DNA from: SHZI01 sp964391025
GTDB taxonomy: Bacteria > Pseudomonadota > Gammaproteobacteria > Steroidobacterales > GCA-2729495
Reading direction: 5' to 3'
Assembly (NCBI GenBank): GCA_964391025.1
Contig: CAYMKJ010000148.1
Coordinates: forward strand, 1 to 25,922
DNA length: 25,922 nucleotides
In this document: in pieces, positions 13,620-19,805 of the stretch
Layout of the letters: each line of letters starts with the position of its first letter
How positions within the stretch are numbered: position 1 is the first letter of the stretch
Notes under the pieces: generated by a model
Told to the model about the DNA's origin: nothing
Databases searched by the model: none
What the model saw: only the letters and a program-made list of their open reading frames with translations
Program-made: the position numbers and the translations under genes

Positions 13620-14398
13620 ACGATATCCTTATTGTTGAGAAGCGGAGTGACCGGCTGCAGGTGGCCATCAACCGGCCGGACCGGCGCAACGCGCTGTCGC
13701 TCGAGTTGCTCGACCGGCTCGGCGAGGTCTTTACACGCTTCGCGGCCGACACCACTCTGAAATGCGCTGTGCTGACAGCGACGGGCGATCGCTGCTTCGC
13801 TGCAGGCGGCGACCTGAAGGAACTCGACGCCGTCCGGAGTGTAGCCGACACACTCGCCATGTCGCGCCGGGCCCGTGCGGCGCTCGATGCCGTGCGCCGG
13901 TTTCCCGTGCCCGTAGTCGCGGCGCTGAACGGCCATGCGCTCGGCGGCGGGGCCGAGCTCGCCATGGCCTGCGACCTGCGCGTTGCCACGCCCCAGGCGG
14001 AACTCGGCTTCCTGCAGGCCCAGCTGAACGTCACCACCGCCTGGGGCGGTGGCATCGATTTGCTGGCGCTGCTGGGCCCGGCCCGCGGCCTCGCGCTGCT
14101 GCTCGAAGCCCGGCGCATTCCCGCGGCCGAAGCCCTGCAGCTCGGATTGCTGGAACGGGTGAGCAGCTCACACGCGTCGCTCGCTGCCTGCACGGACAGT
14201 CTTCTGGCGCCCATGTTGCAGCGGCCGGTCCAGGTCCTGCGCGCCTACAAGGCGCTGGCCCTCGAAGCGCGCCTCGCTTTGCACGAACGCCTCTCGGCCG
14301 TCGAGGAGCGGGGCTTCGCCATGACCTGGACCCACGCGGATCACTGGGCGGCTGCGGAACTCGCGCTCGCTCCGAAGTCCGTTAAAGATCGGCTGTAG
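13595..14398 (+). CDS. Enoyl-CoA hydratase/isomerase (crotonase) family protein
   Basis: This 267-aa crotonase-fold protein has the N-terminal NRPDRRNALS signature (residues 26-35), the oxyanion-hole segments CFAAGGDLKEL and NGHALGGGAELAMACDLRVA, and a C-terminal helical part. Of the two Glu residues used by classical hydratases, the one in GAEL is kept, but the second (normally in a PE-x-x-x-G segment) is replaced in FLQAQLNVTTAWGGG. The AWGG segment resembles decarboxylase-type crotonases such as ECHDC1, so hydratase activity is not certain. The ATG at 13595 gives a 25-nt overlap with the maoC-like gene; a TTG at 13616 (TTGA overlap) would give a more usual N-terminus. The stop codon TAG is part of a REP element (14395-14419). 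Confidence 0.9.
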   Translation: MRDASLLLNDILIVEKRSDRLQVAINRPDRRNALSLELLDRLGEVFTRFAADTTLKCAVLTATGDRCFAAGGDLKELDAVRSVADTLAMSRRARAALDAVRRFPVPVVAALNGHALGGGAELAMACDLRVATPQAELGFLQAQLNVTTAWGGGIDLLALLGPARGLALLLEARRIPAAEALQLGLLERVSSSHASLAACTDSLLAPMLQRPVQVLRAYKALALEARLALHERLSAVEERGFAMTWTHADHWAAAELALAPKSVKDRL

Positions 14399-14419
14399 GA
14401 GCGCCTTGAGGCGCGACTC
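14395..14419 (+). repeat. REP element, copy 1
   Basis: The sequence starts GTAGGAG and continues with the imperfectly flanked palindrome GCGCC-TTGA-GGCGC (14401-14414) followed by GACTC. A 5' GTAG tetranucleotide next to a short GC-rich hairpin is the hallmark of gammaproteobacterial REP sequences mobilised by REP-associated tyrosine transposases. It matches copy 2 (18023-18047, opposite strand) at 22 of 25 positions by eye. Its GTAG supplies the TAG stop of the crotonase gene. The hairpin may also help end transcription. Confidence 0.8.
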
Positions 14420-14460
14420 CTCATCAGGCTGAGAGCTGTCGGTAGCCGACCCGAGTAGAT

Positions 14461-15104
14461 CTAAGGCGGAGCCCGTAGCTGGCGGCGTCTTTCCAGCTCG
14501 GCCGGGATTTTCGCCCAGGACGCCAGTGCCTCTCGCCGATTGCACCCAGGTGGCGCTGCCGCGAAAACCGGCAGAAACGATCTGAACCCGAGCGCCAGAA
14601 GACGAGATTGAGCCTTCTTGCCGAGCGCAACAACCAAAGCGGAGGGGTACTCTGCAAGCTGCGCAAGAAGGTAGCGGCGGCCGCATGCTCGCGATGCTGC
14701 TACGGAAACGGACCCCCCTTCCTTCCGTGCCGAGCAAAGCACTGACTCCGTAAGCCATGCCTTGCGCAGTTGCTGCTCAAAGGACAATTCCGGCCAGCAC
14801 ATGCTCAGGATCTTGAGCACGTTCCGGTGAAATAGATCCTTACCGCCGCCAAATCCAAGAGTTGCGTACTCGTAGGCACTTTCCAGCCCCGTATGACGCT
14901 CTCCGAGGTGAGGGTCACCAGGTTCTGCAAAACCAATACCAACTCGACGTCCTCGAGAGATCCGGTCGCACCAAGGAAGCCTCGGGGCACGTGGCCGGCC
15001 TCTGGTTGCCAGCGCATCTCGCCACACGCGCCCTGAAACTCGGCACATGGCAGGTACGCTGGCGCAAGTACGCTGGCGATTTTCGGATTGAGCTTCACTG
15101 ACAT
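14461..15104 (-). pseudogene. Frameshifted uracil-DNA-glycosylase-like protein
   Basis: Two minus-strand frames together make one protein. The first (from ATG 15104) gives MSVKLNPKIASVLAPAY, FQGACGEMRWQPEAGHVP, RGFLGATGSLEDVELVLV. The second, joined near 14929-14932, continues FAEPGDPHLGERHTG, DLFHRNVLKIL, LRKAWLTESVLCSARKEGG, VVALGKKAQSRLLALGF and AAPPGCNRREALASWAKIP. The break is in a run of four A on the plus strand; one extra base there would restore VLVFAEPGDP. The EPG-type motif, the WLTESVLCS strand and VVALGKKA resemble the uracil-DNA-glycosylase superfamily, but I hold that assignment loosely. If intact it would be about 214 aa. The frameshift may be real decay or a homopolymer sequencing error. 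The gene lies inside the REP-bounded island. Confidence 0.68.
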
Positions 15105-15131
15105 ACCTAAAGGGCGCTTACGCCTTTCGCA

Positions 15132-15428
15132 TCAATCCCACAGGAGTAGGCCATCGCCGCGCCGCATGACGCCTGCGCACTTTGGGCATTTGTGCGCAGG
15201 TCCCCACTTGCGACAGCGATGCAGAGAATCTCCCGGACATTCAAGGTGGAAGTTGTGCTGACTCAGCGACCGATTCCACGGGGTATTCGAAGTAACGACG
15301 TCGTAGAGTGATCGGCAATCCAAGCAGACGACTGTCGTCGTCGTACAAGCCATCCCGGTGTCATCGCCACCGGATACCTGCACCTCATAGGCGCACTTGT
15401 CGCAACGGAATCTAGAGATTATGCCCAA
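15132..15428 (-). CDS. Zinc-ribbon hypothetical protein
   Basis: This 98-aa protein has three Cys pairs: C9-x-x-C12 near the start (FRCDKCAYE), C35-x-x-C38 (VVCLDCRSLYDVV) and C80-x-x-C83 near the end (HKCPKCAGVM), with extra Cys and His between. The pattern fits one or two zinc ribbons. Short proteins with this beginning (S-G-G-D-D-x-G-M) and ending in LLWD seem to be a conserved uncharacterised group, but I cannot name it. The start is TTG at 15428, supported by AGGGAG seven bases upstream; no ATG or GTG serves the same frame without losing the first Cys pair. It is cytoplasmic with no membrane segment. It is an isolated gene between the frameshifted glycosylase-like gene (28 nt downstream) and a gene-poor stretch. 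Confidence 0.7.
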   Translation of the reverse strand: MGIISRFRCDKCAYEVQVSGGDDTGMACTTTTVVCLDCRSLYDVVTSNTPWNRSLSQHNFHLECPGDSLHRCRKWGPAHKCPKCAGVMRRGDGLLLWD

Positions 15429-15983
15429 CCGGTTTCTCCCTGAGAGTGATTACCGGCAAAGCAGAAGTATCAACCATGTCACGCCCAGATCGAAGTGGGG
15501 TGCGGTCAGCCAGTCGCTCTGGGACCAGCAGACAGGGGGGCAAGGCCTACACGGCTGATCCAATTTGCCCACATCACCCTAGCCTGATCGAACGCGTTGT
15601 CTGCTCAGGCCACTACACAAATCGCCCTACAGTACGCATACAGAAAGCGTGGAAGGTATAAGCCAAACAAAGCACCTGTCTTCCGAGGCTTCCCGGGGCT
15701 TTGAGCCAAGGCTCTATACCTTTTCAGACCCGCACGGTCATCGACTGCCGAAGGAGGGCCTTACAAAATTCACGCTCCCGTGCAGAGTCTCGCCACGCAC
15801 GGCGTGCCTGGCACAAACGGGACCGGCCGGCTCCAGTCCAGCTCTGCAGCTACAGGTTTCAGCTCAACGCCAGAAGGTGGTATCGGAGCGGTAAAGGGAC
15901 GGATAAACCTGATCCACCAATGCTGAGAAAATACCGGGAAATGATCCATTGAAGCCGCTGTTCACGCGGCGTAGCATCAGGTC
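15429..15983. other. Gene-poor stretch of the accessory island
   Basis: About 555 nt lack any convincing gene. Short open frames exist on the plus strand (15446-15661, 15649-15894, 15701-15952), but their products are Arg/Ser-rich, low in hydrophobic residues and show no motif. Base composition looks less GC-rich than the flanking core genes. I see no tRNA cloverleaf, no transposon ends and no long repeat. The last 25 bases contain a weak AGG before the DUF433 start. The stretch may be decayed accessory DNA. Confidence 0.55.
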
Positions 15984-16202
15984 ATGATCGATTGGTCCAA
16001 GTGCCCCGCCGTTGAACAGGATCCGCAGCGCGTCAGTGGTGCGTGGGTATTTCGCGGCACTCGTATTCCTGTCACGGCTCTTTTTGAGAACCTGGAAGAC
16101 GGGGCCCAGGTCGCCGACTTTGTCGAGTGGTTCCCCGGCGTGAGCCTGGAGCAGACCCGCACCGTACTGGAGCACGCGGCGCGATCCCCAGACATTGCCT
16201 GA
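15984..16202 (+). CDS. DUF433 family antitoxin-like protein
   Basis: The 72-aa protein is of typical DUF433 length. It carries the characteristic core RVSGAWVFRGTRIPVTALFE, then NLEDGAQVADFVEWFPGVS and a C-terminal helix EQTRTVLEHAA. DUF433 proteins have a winged or ribbon-helix-type DNA-binding fold and are usually encoded directly upstream of a PIN-like (DUF5615) toxin, acting as antitoxin and autorepressor. Here the expected toxin start (GTG at 16203, MRVLFDHGAP) follows the TGA stop with no gap, but that gene is cut short. The protein may therefore be an orphan antitoxin. The start ATG at 15984 has a weak CAGG upstream. Confidence 0.88.
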   Translation: MIDWSKCPAVEQDPQRVSGAWVFRGTRIPVTALFENLEDGAQVADFVEWFPGVSLEQTRTVLEHAARSPDIA

Positions 16203-16259
16203 GTGCGGGTGCTGTTCGATCACGGCGCGCCGACGAGCTACTTGCAAAACGGCGGTTAA
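16203..16259 (+). pseudogene. Truncated DUF5615 PIN-like toxin start
   Basis: GTG at 16203 immediately follows the antitoxin stop and reads MRVLFDHGAP, the expected first beta strand with the conserved Asp6 of DUF5615/Mut7-C-like toxins. After that the frame gives TSYLQNGG and stops at 16257-16259, inside the first palindrome upstream of the ATPase. A normal toxin is about 110-120 aa. The homologous part ends around 16232-16242, exactly where the palindrome/ATPase module begins, so the toxin was probably broken when that module arrived. I found no remainder of the toxin downstream of the ATPase. Confidence 0.55.
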
Positions 16260-16303
16260 ACCGCCATTCTGCGCCTCAGAACGGCGATAGAGTCGCCATT
16301 TTG
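16244..16303. promoter_or_regulatory. Two tandem palindromes (four half-sites) upstream of the AAA ATPase
   Basis: Palindrome 1 (16244-16272) has the perfect core GGCGGTTAAACCGCC (16251-16265) and imperfect outer arms. Palindrome 2 (16277-16303) has GGCGA-TAGAG-TCGCC in its centre. All four arms follow one half-site, CARAAYGGCGR: caaaacggcgg and cagaacggcga on the plus strand, cagaatggcgg and caaaatggcga on the minus strand. The pair ends 13 nt before the ATPase ATG, overlapping the place for its promoter or leader. It could be a double operator for a dimeric regulator, a pair of RNA hairpins, or the end of a mobile module. Confidence 0.75.
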
Positions 16304-16316
16304 CGGCGGGCTGCCC

Positions 16317-17468
16317 ATGACTTATCTCCCACGGCTCCTTACTCCCGGACGGGACCACTACTTCCTGCTCGGCCCCCGGGGCACGGGGAAAACCTTATGG
16401 TGCCGGCATCAGTACCCCGCCGCCCTGCGCATAGACCTGCTCAACCCGGCGGTGCTGCGTCAGTATTCGGCGCAACCTGAATACCTCAAGGAAGTACTGG
16501 CGGCGAATGCGGACAAGAAGCACATCGTCATTGATGAAATTCAAAAGTTGCCCGTTCTCCTCGAGATGGTGCATCTGCTGATCGAACGCAAGAGCGGCCA
16601 GCAGTTCATCCTCACCGGTTCGAGTGCGCGCAAGCTGCGCCGCCAGGGTGTGAATTTGCTGGGCGGCCGTGCCGTGCGGAAACACATGCACCCTTACCTG
16701 GCCGTGGAGCTGGGCACCCGCTTCAAGCTGGAAACGGCACTCCGGCAGGGAATGCTGCCCGTGGTGTGGGCGGCGGACGACCCGCCGGCGGTGCTTGAGG
16801 CTTACAACGCGCTCTATCTGCACGAGGAGGTGCAGATGGAGGGGCTGGTCCGCAACATTGGCGCCTTCGCCCGCTTCTTGCAGGCCATGAGTTTTACACA
16901 TGGCTCGGTCCTGAACCTCACCAATGTCTCGCGTGAAGCCCAGGTGAGCCGCAAGACCGTGGAGGGATATCTGGAAATCCTGGAGGACCTCCTTTTGGGG
17001 TTCCGCCTTCAGGTTTTCACCAGGCGCGCGAAGCGCGAGCTCGCCTCACATCCAAAATTCTATTTCTTCGACGCCGGCGTGTTCCGTGCCAACCGCCAGG
17101 CAGGGCCGCTGGATTCCGCCAGTGAGCTCGATGGTGCCGCTCTCGAAGGACTTGTCGCACAGCATCTGCATGCCTGGTGCGACTATTCCAAAGGCAAACA
17201 CGAGCTGCATTACTGGCAGACGCGTTCGCAAGCGGAAGTCGACTTTGTGGTGTACGGAGAGTCAGGACTCTACGCAGTGGAGGTCAAAAACTCGAAGCGC
17301 GTGCAGCCTGCAGATCTGGCGGCTTTGAAGAGGTTCGCCGAGGATTACCCGCAAAGCAGCCGCTATCTGCTCTACCGCGGCGATGACCGGATTATGCGCG
17401 ACGGCGTGCTATGCATCCCCTGCGAAGATTTTCTCCTGGCCTTGAAACCCGACGAGTTCCCGGAGTAA
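16317..17468 (+). CDS. AAA ATPase with DUF4143 C-terminal domain
   Basis: This 383-aa protein is typical for the family. Walker A is GPRGTGKT (19-26), Walker B is HIVIDEIQKLP with Asp73 and Glu74, and LTGSSARKL (99-107) fits the sensor-1 region. A helix-turn-helix-like stretch LTNVSREAQVSRKTVEGYLE lies near 200-220. The C-terminal DUF4143 part ends with HYWQTRSQAEVDFVV and YAVEVKNSK, the E-V-D-F...E-V-K pattern of PD-(D/E)xK-type nuclease folds. These predicted ATPases are widespread, often in mobile or defence contexts, and their function is poorly known. It is cytoplasmic. The start ATG at 16317 has only a weak GGCGGG upstream. Its neighbours (broken toxin, tandem palindromes, island setting) suggest horizontal acquisition. 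Confidence 0.92.
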   Translation: MTYLPRLLTPGRDHYFLLGPRGTGKTLWCRHQYPAALRIDLLNPAVLRQYSAQPEYLKEVLAANADKKHIVIDEIQKLPVLLEMVHLLIERKSGQQFILTGSSARKLRRQGVNLLGGRAVRKHMHPYLAVELGTRFKLETALRQGMLPVVWAADDPPAVLEAYNALYLHEEVQMEGLVRNIGAFARFLQAMSFTHGSVLNLTNVSREAQVSRKTVEGYLEILEDLLLGFRLQVFTRRAKRELASHPKFYFFDAGVFRANRQAGPLDSASELDGAALEGLVAQHLHAWCDYSKGKHELHYWQTRSQAEVDFVVYGESGLYAVEVKNSKRVQPADLAALKRFAEDYPQSSRYLLYRGDDRIMRDGVLCIPCEDFLLALKPDEFPE

Positions 17469-17597
17469 CCCCCTTTCTTCCGAGCACCGCAGGGTCTGCG
17501 GGCTGACGCTCTGGTCTCCTCAGGCCGACAGCTCATGCGCTTCCGAGCCGCCACCACAGGCCGCATTCGCGGCGACGCTGGCCAGCTGAGGCACCCT

Positions 17598-17933
17598 GTG
17601 GACTACCTTTACTCGCTGTATGATGCCCTCGTCAGCATCAACGTCCCGAACGACAAGGCCCGGGCTGTGGTGGATGCGATGGAGCGCGACATGGCGACAA
17701 CAATCGCGACGAAATCAGACCTGCAGCTGCTCAAACAGGAGCTGACGGCTGCCATCACGACCAACGCCAGCGGGTTGCAGCAGGAGATCGCGCTCATTCG
17801 CCAGGAATGCGCGCTGACTCGCAAGGATATGGAGATCATGGCCGCCACCCTGTCCACCAATATCATCGTGCGCACGGGTTCCATGCTGGTCGTGGCCATG
17901 GGCCTGCTGTTCGCAGCCCTCAAGTTGACCTGA
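17598..17933 (+). CDS. Small coiled-coil protein with C-terminal membrane helix (DUF1640-like)
   Basis: With a GTG start at 17598 the protein has 111 aa. GAGG stands six bases upstream, and the resulting N-terminus MDYLYSLYDALVSINVPNDK reads like a genuine one. An ATG at 17535 would add 21 Arg/Gly-rich residues that look non-coding. The middle (about 45-85) is a heptad-rich coiled coil (KSDLQLLKQELTAAI, LQQEIALIRQE, LTRKDMEIMAATL), and the end is one membrane helix (TGSMLVVAMGLLFAALKL). This layout matches small DUF1640/CCDC90-like bacterial proteins, which are of unknown function. It follows the ATPase gene by 129 nt, so an independent promoter is possible. Confidence 0.75.
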   Translation: MDYLYSLYDALVSINVPNDKARAVVDAMERDMATTIATKSDLQLLKQELTAAITTNASGLQQEIALIRQECALTRKDMEIMAATLSTNIIVRTGSMLVVAMGLLFAALKLT

Positions 17934-17950
17934 CAGCCCGGGTACCGCAA

Positions 17951-17967
17951 GCCTGAATGTCTCAGGC
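17951..17967. terminator. Short hairpin downstream of the coiled-coil gene
   Basis: GCCTGA and TCAGGC form a perfect six-base stem with loop ATGTC, 17 nt after the 17933 stop. No T-run follows, so it is only a candidate transcription end, or just a stable hairpin between convergent genes. Confidence 0.35.
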
Positions 17968-17997
17968 CAGTAGCCGGGCGTTAATAACCCGCTGGGG

Positions 17998-18047
17998 GTA
18001 GCGGGCGCGACTGATACCGGACGAGTCGCGCCTAAAGGCACTCCTAC
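17998..18047. repeat. REP copy 2 with an opposing partial REP (REPIN-like)
   Basis: The minus-strand REP occupies 18023-18047: GTAGGAG, then TGCC-TTTA-GGCG and GACTC, matching copy 1 at 14395-14419. Facing it on the plus strand, 17998-18012 reads GTAGCGGGCGCGACT, which has the REP ends without the internal hairpin. GGCGCGACT (18004-18012) and AGTCGCGCC (18024-18032) form a perfect nine-base inverted repeat. Two inverted REPs with a short spacer are the REPIN arrangement; the left one looks internally deleted. The minus-strand GTAG supplies the TAG stop of fadD, and the structure may terminate it. Confidence 0.7.
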
Positions 18048-19714
18048 GCTTCCCGCCGCTGGCGAAGTTCGCGGCGCAGGATCTTGCCCACGTTCGATTT
18101 CGGCAACGAGTCGCGAAACTCGACCTGCCGCGGAATCTTGTAGGGCGCCAGTGAGGCGCGCAGGTAGCTGCGGACCTCGTCCACCGTCAGCCTTTCACCG
18201 GGCTTCAGCACCAGGAACACTTTTACTGCCTCGCCCGTGCGGTCGTCATGCACACCAATGCAGGCAGCTTCCAGCACCGCGGGATGGTTGGTAATAGCAC
18301 TCTCGATCTCGTTCGGATACACCTTGAGCCCCGAGACATCGATCATGTCCTTCTTGCGATCGACGACGCGAAAGTAGCCGCGCTCATCCATGACCGCGAT
18401 ATCGCCCGTGCGCAGGAAGCCGTCGCTGGTCATCGCGCTGGCGGTAGTGACCGAGTCGTTCCAGTAACCCAGCATCACCTGCGGTCCCTGGACGCAGATC
18501 TCACCCGGCTCGCCAGCCGGAACTTCGGTCAGGTCGGCGTTCCGGAGCGACACGACCGTGTTCGACAGCGGCAGGCCGATGCTGCCGTTGTACTCCTTCA
18601 GGGTAATCGGGTTCGACGTTACCACCGGCGACGCCTCTGACAGACCGTAGCCCTCGTGGATCATGATCCCGGTGACTTCCATCCAGCGCTTCGCAGTGGC
18701 GGGCATCACGGCCATGCCGCCGGCCGAGGCGAGCTTTAGGGTGGAAAAATCGACGGTGTTGATATCGGGATGCTGAACCAGCGCCTGGTAAAGCGTGTTG
18801 ACGCCAGTAATCGCCGTGAACTTCCAGCGCCGCAGCTCGGCAATGAGGCCTTTAAGGTTCCGCGGATCCGTGATCAGAACGTTGTGGCCGCCGACGTCCA
18901 CGTAGCACAGGCAGTTACACATCAATGCGTACACGTGGTAGAGGGGCAGCGGAGTAATCATGATCTCCTGGCCGGGGACGGAACGGGCCGCGAACCAGGT
19001 GTTGATCTGCCGTATGTTCGCCACCAGATTGCCGTGCGAGAGCATCGCCCCGCGGGAACGCCCCGTGGTGCCGCCGGTGTACTGCAGGCAGGCCAGGTCG
19101 CTGCCAGTGGACGGTGACGGCTGGCGGAAATCCTCCGGCTCGCAGGCCTGCACGGCAGACCAGTCCGCGGCTCCCGGCACGTGGGGCGCGGGATGCCCTT
19201 TCAGGTAGCGAAGGGAGAAGTTCACCAGCGCGTTCTTGGGGAAACCGAGCAGATCGCCGACGCCCGTTACCAGCACGTGGCGGAGACCGACTCGCGCCTG
19301 GATCTCCAGGAAAACTCCCGCCCGCTGGGCCAGTACGATGAGCACGGTGGCGCCGCTGTCGTTCAGCTGGTGCTCCAGCTCGGGCGGCGTGTAGAGCGGG
19401 TTGACGTTGACCACGACCATACCGGCGCGCCAGACACCGAACAGCGCCACCGGGTACTGAAGCAGGTTGGGCAACATGATGGCCACCCGGTCCCCGGGAC
19501 CAACGCCGGGCAGGCTCTGCAGCCAGGTGGCGAAGCGCCGCGTGAGGTCGTCAAACTCGCTGTAGCTGATCGTGCGGCCGAGGTTGCTGAATGCGGGGCG
19601 GCTGGCAAAACGCACGGTGGCCCGGTCGGCCACGTCCACGACAGACTCGGTGGGATCGAGATCGAGGGTGGCGGGAACGCCGGGTGGGTACTCGTTCAGC
19701 CAAGGCTTCTCCAT
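18044..19714 (-). CDS. fadD: Long-chain fatty acid-CoA ligase
   Basis: This is a 556-aa protein that activates long-chain fatty acids to acyl-CoA through an acyl-adenylate. Similarity to E. coli FadD is clear over the whole length: WLNEYPPGVPA at the start, then MLPNLLQYPVALFG, VNVNPLYTPPELEHQLNDSGA, the AMP-binding motif YTGGTTGRSRGAM, ITGVNTLYQALV, GYGLSEASPVV, TGDIAVMDERGYFRVVDRKK and SNVGKILRRELR near the end. The motif DMIDVSGLKVYPNEIE is the fatty-acid-CoA-ligase signature. The Met at 19714 is chosen because it places the conserved WLN at the expected spot; another Met lies six codons upstream and no strong ribosome binding site separates them. The gene is divergent from the HMGR-MK gene, with about 90 nt shared upstream. 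Its TAG stop is part of a REP. Confidence 0.93.
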   Translation of the reverse strand: MEKPWLNEYPPGVPATLDLDPTESVVDVADRATVRFASRPAFSNLGRTISYSEFDDLTRRFATWLQSLPGVGPGDRVAIMLPNLLQYPVALFGVWRAGMVVVNVNPLYTPPELEHQLNDSGATVLIVLAQRAGVFLEIQARVGLRHVLVTGVGDLLGFPKNALVNFSLRYLKGHPAPHVPGAADWSAVQACEPEDFRQPSPSTGSDLACLQYTGGTTGRSRGAMLSHGNLVANIRQINTWFAARSVPGQEIMITPLPLYHVYALMCNCLCYVDVGGHNVLITDPRNLKGLIAELRRWKFTAITGVNTLYQALVQHPDINTVDFSTLKLASAGGMAVMPATAKRWMEVTGIMIHEGYGLSEASPVVTSNPITLKEYNGSIGLPLSNTVVSLRNADLTEVPAGEPGEICVQGPQVMLGYWNDSVTTASAMTSDGFLRTGDIAVMDERGYFRVVDRKKDMIDVSGLKVYPNEIESAITNHPAVLEAACIGVHDDRTGEAVKVFLVLKPGERLTVDEVRSYLRASLAPYKIPRQVEFRDSLPKSNVGKILRRELRQRREA

Positions 19715-19805
19715 GGCTTTAGGATGGCACATTCAGCGGCTCAGAACCGTGGCGGCAAGTCCGCATTCCTGCTACGGTTTGCCCGCCTTAAAGCAGGGGT
19801 AACCC

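Noticed and set aside
15052..15079. Direct repeat GTACGCTGGCG twice with a three-base spacer
   Set aside because: It lies inside the coding frame of the glycosylase-like gene (ASVLAPAY) and is too short to suggest an element.
15446..15952. Small plus-strand ORFs in the gene-poor stretch
   Set aside because: Three overlapping frames have Arg/Ser-rich products, no motif and no good ribosome binding sites; none stands out over the others.
15864..16358. 164-aa minus-strand open frame
   Set aside because: It is antisense to the recognisable DUF433 gene and the palindromes.
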